Shown in pieces: positions 6,325-9,785 of a stretch of 9,785 bases of DNA. Position numbers and translations under genes: made by a program. How positions within the stretch are numbered: the stretch's first letter is position 1; each line of letters begins with the position of its first letter. The stretch comes from an uncultured Spongiibacteraceae bacterium (GTDB lineage Bacteria > Pseudomonadota > Gammaproteobacteria > Pseudomonadales > CAMLJR01), in NCBI GenBank assembly GCA_946480345.1, contig CAMLJR010000118.1, positions 1 through 9,785 on the forward strand, written 5' to 3'. Under the pieces are notes generated by a model that was not told where the DNA came from, made no database searches, and saw only the letters and a program-made list of their open reading frames with translations.

Positions 6325-6347
6325 AATTTTTATTTAAAGGAAATGAA

Positions 6348-8471
6348 GTGAAAACACCGATGCGGATGATTCGCCAGCCGCTCCTTGCGCTTGTCATGTT
6401 GTTATCTGTTGCGCCGCTTTGGGCCGAGCAAACCTGGACCGTTAATTTCAAGGACACCGAGCTTGAGGAAGTGGTGCGCTTTGTCGGTCAGGCCACTGGC
6501 AAGACCATCATCGTCGATCCAAAAGCGAAAGGTCGCGTGCAGGTTATTTCGTCGCAGCCGCTGACGCAGCAGCAACTGTACGATCTGTTTTTATCGATTC
6601 TCGACGTCAACGGTTTTACCGCGCTTGAATCGAACGGCGTGATTCGGATTCTGCCGTCGCGCGATGCGCGCTCGTCCGGTGCGCCGGTCGTGTCCGGAAA
6701 CAATCAGCGCGATAACAGCGAAATCGTCACCGAGGTCATTCAGCTGCGCAATATTTCTGCGGCGACGCTGATCCCGGTATTGCGTCCGCTGGCGCCGCAA
6801 CAGGCGCACATGGCGGCGTATGGGCCGAGCAATGCGATCATCATTTCCGATATGGCTTCGAATATCGCGAGCATTCGCGCGGTGATCGAGCGCATCGATA
6901 AAGCCGCTGTCGGCGAAACCGAAATCATCCGTCTGCAACACGCGTCGGCGGAAGAAGTCGTGCGCATGCTCGAACAACTGGATAAGGCCGATGCGAGCAA
7001 AGGTCAGGGTGAGGTGGCCGGAAAAAGCGTGGTGCTCGTAGCCGACAAACGCACCAACAGTCTTCTGGTTGGCGGCGATGATATGCAGCGTCAGCGCGTG
7101 CGTGTGCTCGTCGCGCATCTCGATGGCCCGCTCGCGCAAAGCGGCAATGTCAAAGTGCATTACTTGCAGTACGCCAAGGCAAAAGATCTCGCGAACGTGC
7201 TGAATAAAGTGATGCAGAACGTTTCGCAAATGCAGCCCGGTCAAGCAGCGCAAGCGAGTGGTGGTAAAACCAAAGCGTCGATCGAAGCCGATGAAGGTAC
7301 CAATTCATTAATCATTACCGCCGACGCCGACGTGATGGCGTCGCTGCAATCGGTAATCGAGCGACTCGATATTCGTCGTGCGCAGGTGCTGGTCGAAGCG
7401 ATCATCGTCGAGATGAATGGCACCAAGGAGCGCGACCTCGGCATTCAATGGATGTTTTCAAACTCGTCGGGCGCCTATGGCAGCTCGTCGATGGGCGATG
7501 GCTTATTGGGCCGTACCGCTGCCGCAGCATTCGGCGTATTGCCGACGACGGGAACGGGCAGCACCACCACGGTCGATCCGCGTCTTGCGCTCGGCGATGT
7601 ACTGAGCAAGAACAAAGGGCAGGTATTGGGCATTGGTCGAGTTACCGATAACTTGAGCTTCAACGCAGTGTTGAACGCCCTCCAGCAAAATTCCGATGCG
7701 AATATTCTGTCGACGCCGTCGCTGCTGACGCTCGATAACGAAGAGGCATCGATTGTCGTCGGTCAGGAAGTGCCGTTTCGCACGGGCTCTTACACCAGCA
7801 CGGGTAACGCCTCATCGGTGAGCAGTCCCTTCGAAACCATTCAGCGGGAAAATGTCGGCCTGACATTAAAAGTCACGCCGCATATCAACGATGGCGATTC
7901 GCTGGTGCTCGAAATTTTCCAGGAAGTGTCGAGCCTCACTGGCGCAGCAAGCAGTGTCGATGCTGCCGACGTAATCACCAACGAGCGCAAAATTGAAAGC
8001 AAGGTGTTGGCCGATAACGGTCAGATCATCGTGCTCGGCGGTTTAATCAAAGATGACGTGCAGGAAACCGCGCAGAAGGTGCCGCTGCTCGGCGATATTC
8101 CAGTAATGGGCCGTTTATTCCGCAGCAATTCGTCAACCAAAATGAAAACTAATCTGATGGTATTCCTGCGGCCCGTCATCATTCGCGAAGGCCGGGCGCT
8201 CACTGGCGCCACCGGCGAAAAATATCGCTACATTCGCGATGAACAGCTGACCGTGCGTAATCGCGGTTCCGATTTCCTCGATAGACGCGATTTGCCGCTG
8301 CTACCCGAATGGGAAGAGCAATTAAAAAAACTGGAGGAAATGCAGCAGTTAAAACATCAGCGCGATTTGATGAATGTCAGTCAGTTGCCGCCTGAGACTG
8401 CAGCGCCCGCTACGGTTCCGGCTCCTGCGGAAGTGCAAAATAATGCAACGCCCGCCGAGGCCGCGCAGTGA
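6348..8471 (+). CDS. gspD: Type II secretion system secretin GspD
   Basis: Forms the multimeric outer-membrane channel through which folded exoproteins leave the cell. 707 residues, normal for GspD. The start is GTG at 6348, with AAAGG at 6336-6340 seven bases upstream. A Sec signal peptide ends at about Ala26 (APLWA before EQTW), with no lipobox. The N0 domain (about 28-100, [16 protein letters not shown]) is followed by N1 (about 125-188), N2 (about 190-265) and N3 (about 268-342), each a ring-building module. The secretin core (about 343-605) contains [31 protein letters not shown] and the signature [15 protein letters not shown] at 578-592. The tail has a charged, probably helical stretch ([17 protein letters not shown]) and a Pro/Ala-rich end. 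The tail could hold a pilotin-binding S domain; no pilotin gene is in the window. Its N0 domain is the expected partner of the GspC homology region. Its TGA overlaps the gspE start. Confidence 0.97.
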   Translation: MKTPMRMIRQPLLALVMLLSVAPLWAEQTWTVNFKDTELEEVVRFVGQATGKTIIVDPKAKGRVQVISSQPLTQQQLYDLFLSILDVNGFTALESNGVIRILPSRDARSSGAPVVSGNNQRDNSEIVTEVIQLRNISAATLIPVLRPLAPQQAHMAAYGPSNAIIISDMASNIASIRAVIERIDKAAVGETEIIRLQHASAEEVVRMLEQLDKADASKGQGEVAGKSVVLVADKRTNSLLVGGDDMQRQRVRVLVAHLDGPLAQSGNVKVHYLQYAKAKDLANVLNKVMQNVSQMQPGQAAQASGGKTKASIEADEGTNSLIITADADVMASLQSVIERLDIRRAQVLVEAIIVEMNGTKERDLGIQWMFSNSSGAYGSSSMGDGLLGRTAAAAFGVLPTTGTGSTTTVDPRLALGDVLSKNKGQVLGIGRVTDNLSFNAVLNALQQNSDANILSTPSLLTLDNEEASIVVGQEVPFRTGSYTSTGNASSVSSPFETIQRENVGLTLKVTPHINDGDSLVLEIFQEVSSLTGAASSVDAADVITNERKIESKVLADNGQIIVLGGLIKDDVQETAQKVPLLGDIPVMGRLFRSNSSTKMKTNLMVFLRPVIIREGRALTGATGEKYRYIRDEQLTVRNRGSDFLDRRDLPLLPEWEEQLKKLEEMQQLKHQRDLMNVSQLPPETAAPATVPAPAEVQNNATPAEAAQ

Positions 8472-9785
8472 ACGAAATGCTTCCTGCAGAGCCTGCGGTC
8501 GCGGAGTCTGCCGGTGCCCGTAGACCTGCGCGCCGTCAATTGCCGTTCGCATTCGCACAGCACCACGGCGTATTGCTCGAACTCGACGCGGAACCGCTCC
8601 GCGTTTGGTATCGCCCCGGTTTGAAACCCGATGTGATGTTCGAATTGCGCCGTGTGCTCGATGTGCCATTGCAATGGCAGGCGTTGAGTACCGAACAGTT
8701 TCAGCAGTATTTGACGCGCGCATTTCAGAAAGACAACAACGAAGCCGCGCAAGCAGCCGAAGACATGGGTTCGGATATCGACCTGTCGCGGCTCGCCGAT
8801 GAAATTCCGGAAACTTCCGATCTGATGGACGCCGAAGACGATGCACCGGTGATCCGTTTGATCAACGCAATTCTGTCGCAGGCGGTACGCGAAAAGGCTT
8901 CGGATATTCACGTCGAAACCTTTGAAGACAAATTGACTGTGCGCTACCGCGTCGACGGTGTGCTCACCGAAGTGCTGTCGCCAAAACGCATGCTCGCGCC
9001 GCTGTTGGTATCGCGGTTAAAGGTGATGGCGAAACTCGATATTGCCGAAAAACGCGTGCCGCAGGACGGCCGTATTTCGATCCGTCTCGCCGGTCATGCG
9101 GTGGATATTCGCGTATCGACGATTCCCTCCGCGCATGGCGAGCGCGTGGTATTGCGTCTGCTCGACAAACAAGCCGGCCAGTTGCAGCTTGAACAATTAC
9201 ACATGAACGAGCAGGTGTTGCGCGGTTATCGCCGCGCACTGCACACAGCGCACGGTATCGTGCTTGTCACCGGCCCGACCGGGTCCGGTAAAACGACGAC
9301 GCTGTATGCAGGACTTACGTTTATTAACGATGCATCGCGCAACATTTTGACCATCGAAGATCCGATCGAATATTTATTGCCGGGCGTCGGCCAAACGCAG
9401 GTCAATCCAAAAGTCGACATGACATTTGCGCGTGGGCTGCGCGCGATTCTGCGGCAGGACCCGGATGTGGTGATGGTCGGCGAAATTCGCGACGGCGAAA
9501 CCGCGCAGATTGCGGTGCAGGCGAGTCTCACTGGTCATTTGGTGTTGTCGACGCTGCACACGAATACTGCGATCGGCGCGATCACGCGTTTGCAGGACAT
9601 GGGCATCGAGCCGTTTCTGCTGTCGTCGAGTTTGCTCGCAGTAATGGCGCAACGTCTGGTGCGTTTACTGTGTAACGAGTGCAAAGAAGCGTATACGCCG
9701 GATGCGTCGACCTGCGAATTATTGAAACTTGATGCGCCTCATGCATCGTCAAACGGCGGAGGGCCGCCGCAGCTGTTTCGCGCAA
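8468..9785 (+). CDS. gspE: Type II secretion system ATPase GspE, 3'-truncated by the window edge
   Basis: Cytoplasmic hexameric ATPase that drives pseudopilus assembly in the T2SS. The frame is open from GTG at 8468 to the right edge, 439 codons. The start overlaps the gspD stop (GTGA) and has GAGG at 8457-8460 with a 7-base gap, so translation is coupled; the in-frame ATG at 8477 is a weaker alternative. An N-terminal domain (about 25-110), expected to contact GspL, is followed by KASDIHVE (143-150), typical of the N2 domain. Walker A is GPTGSGKTT at 269-277 with Lys275. The Asp box is TIEDPIEY, Walker B lies in [12 protein letters not shown] (about 331-342), and the His box is STLHTN. CNEC at 402-405 is the first pair of the four-Cys zinc motif of GspE; the second pair would lie just past the edge. 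Family length is near 500 residues, so roughly the last 60 or more are missing. Confidence 0.97.
   Translation, partial: MNEMLPAEPAVAESAGARRPARRQLPFAFAQHHGVLLELDAEPLRVWYRPGLKPDVMFELRRVLDVPLQWQALSTEQFQQYLTRAFQKDNNEAAQAAEDMGSDIDLSRLADEIPETSDLMDAEDDAPVIRLINAILSQAVREKASDIHVETFEDKLTVRYRVDGVLTEVLSPKRMLAPLLVSRLKVMAKLDIAEKRVPQDGRISIRLAGHAVDIRVSTIPSAHGERVVLRLLDKQAGQLQLEQLHMNEQVLRGYRRALHTAHGIVLVTGPTGSGKTTTLYAGLTFINDASRNILTIEDPIEYLLPGVGQTQVNPKVDMTFARGLRAILRQDPDVVMVGEIRDGETAQIAVQASLTGHLVLSTLHTNTAIGAITRLQDMGIEPFLLSSSLLAVMAQRLVRLLCNECKEAYTPDASTCELLKLDAPHASSNGGGPPQLFRA

Noticed and set aside
6591..7253. 220-codon minus-strand open frame inside gspD
   Set aside because: It is an antisense shadow of a strongly conserved secretin gene; His/Arg/Asp-rich composition and no domain.
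8349..8911. Overlapping minus-strand open frames of 165 and 176 codons at the gspD/gspE junction
   Set aside because: They lie opposite well-supported coding sequence of both gsp genes and show no motif; explained by high-GC antisense frames.

Overview
The window looks like ordinary chromosomal DNA of a Gammaproteobacterium with moderately high GC. The evidence is a canonical type II secretion (T2SS) gene order gspC-gspD-gspE, a DegQ-type periplasmic protease with its own terminator, and TTCG-loop rho-independent terminators. A homo-oligomeric ATP sulfurylase and a PDZ-type GspC would fit a Cellvibrio/Teredinibacter-like polysaccharide degrader, but that placement is inference from gene style only. 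I see no insertion sequence, prophage, CRISPR array, tRNA or rRNA.

Layout. (1) Bases 2-601 hold the 3' half of sat (ATP sulfurylase), cut by the left edge. It is followed by four 21-bp direct repeats that copy the end of the gene, including its stop codon, and by a strong terminator. (2) Bases 815-2188 encode a DegQ/HtrA-like protease with a signal peptide, a His-Asp-Ser triad and two PDZ domains. A hairpin terminator shared with the convergent gene follows. (3) Bases 2289-3389 (minus) encode a cytoplasmic DUF1214-type protein of unknown function that appears to be built of two similar halves. (4) Bases 3572-4150 (plus) encode a zinc-ribbon Nudix hydrolase, divergent from the DUF1214 gene; between the two lies a perfect AT-rich inverted repeat. 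(5) Bases 4197-4961 (minus) encode a short-chain dehydrogenase/reductase-fold protein in which the catalytic Tyr and Asn positions are substituted. (6) From about 5211 to the right edge runs a T2SS operon: a promoter with a perfect TATAAT, gspC (probably TTG start), gspD (GTG start), and gspE (GTG start overlapping the gspD stop), which is cut by the right edge.

How the genes work together. GspC (inner-membrane clamp), GspD (outer-membrane secretin) and GspE (cytoplasmic ATPase) are successive parts of one machine that exports folded proteins from the periplasm. DegQ is a general periplasmic quality-control protease and may help that compartment, but it is a separate transcription unit. Sat, DUF1214, Nudix and SDR have no evident common pathway.

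No clearly new multi-gene system is visible. The best leads are the degenerate SDR active site, the internal duplication in the DUF1214 protein, the stop-codon-containing repeats behind sat, and a 28-codon open frame with a consensus ribosome binding site bridging gspC and gspD.
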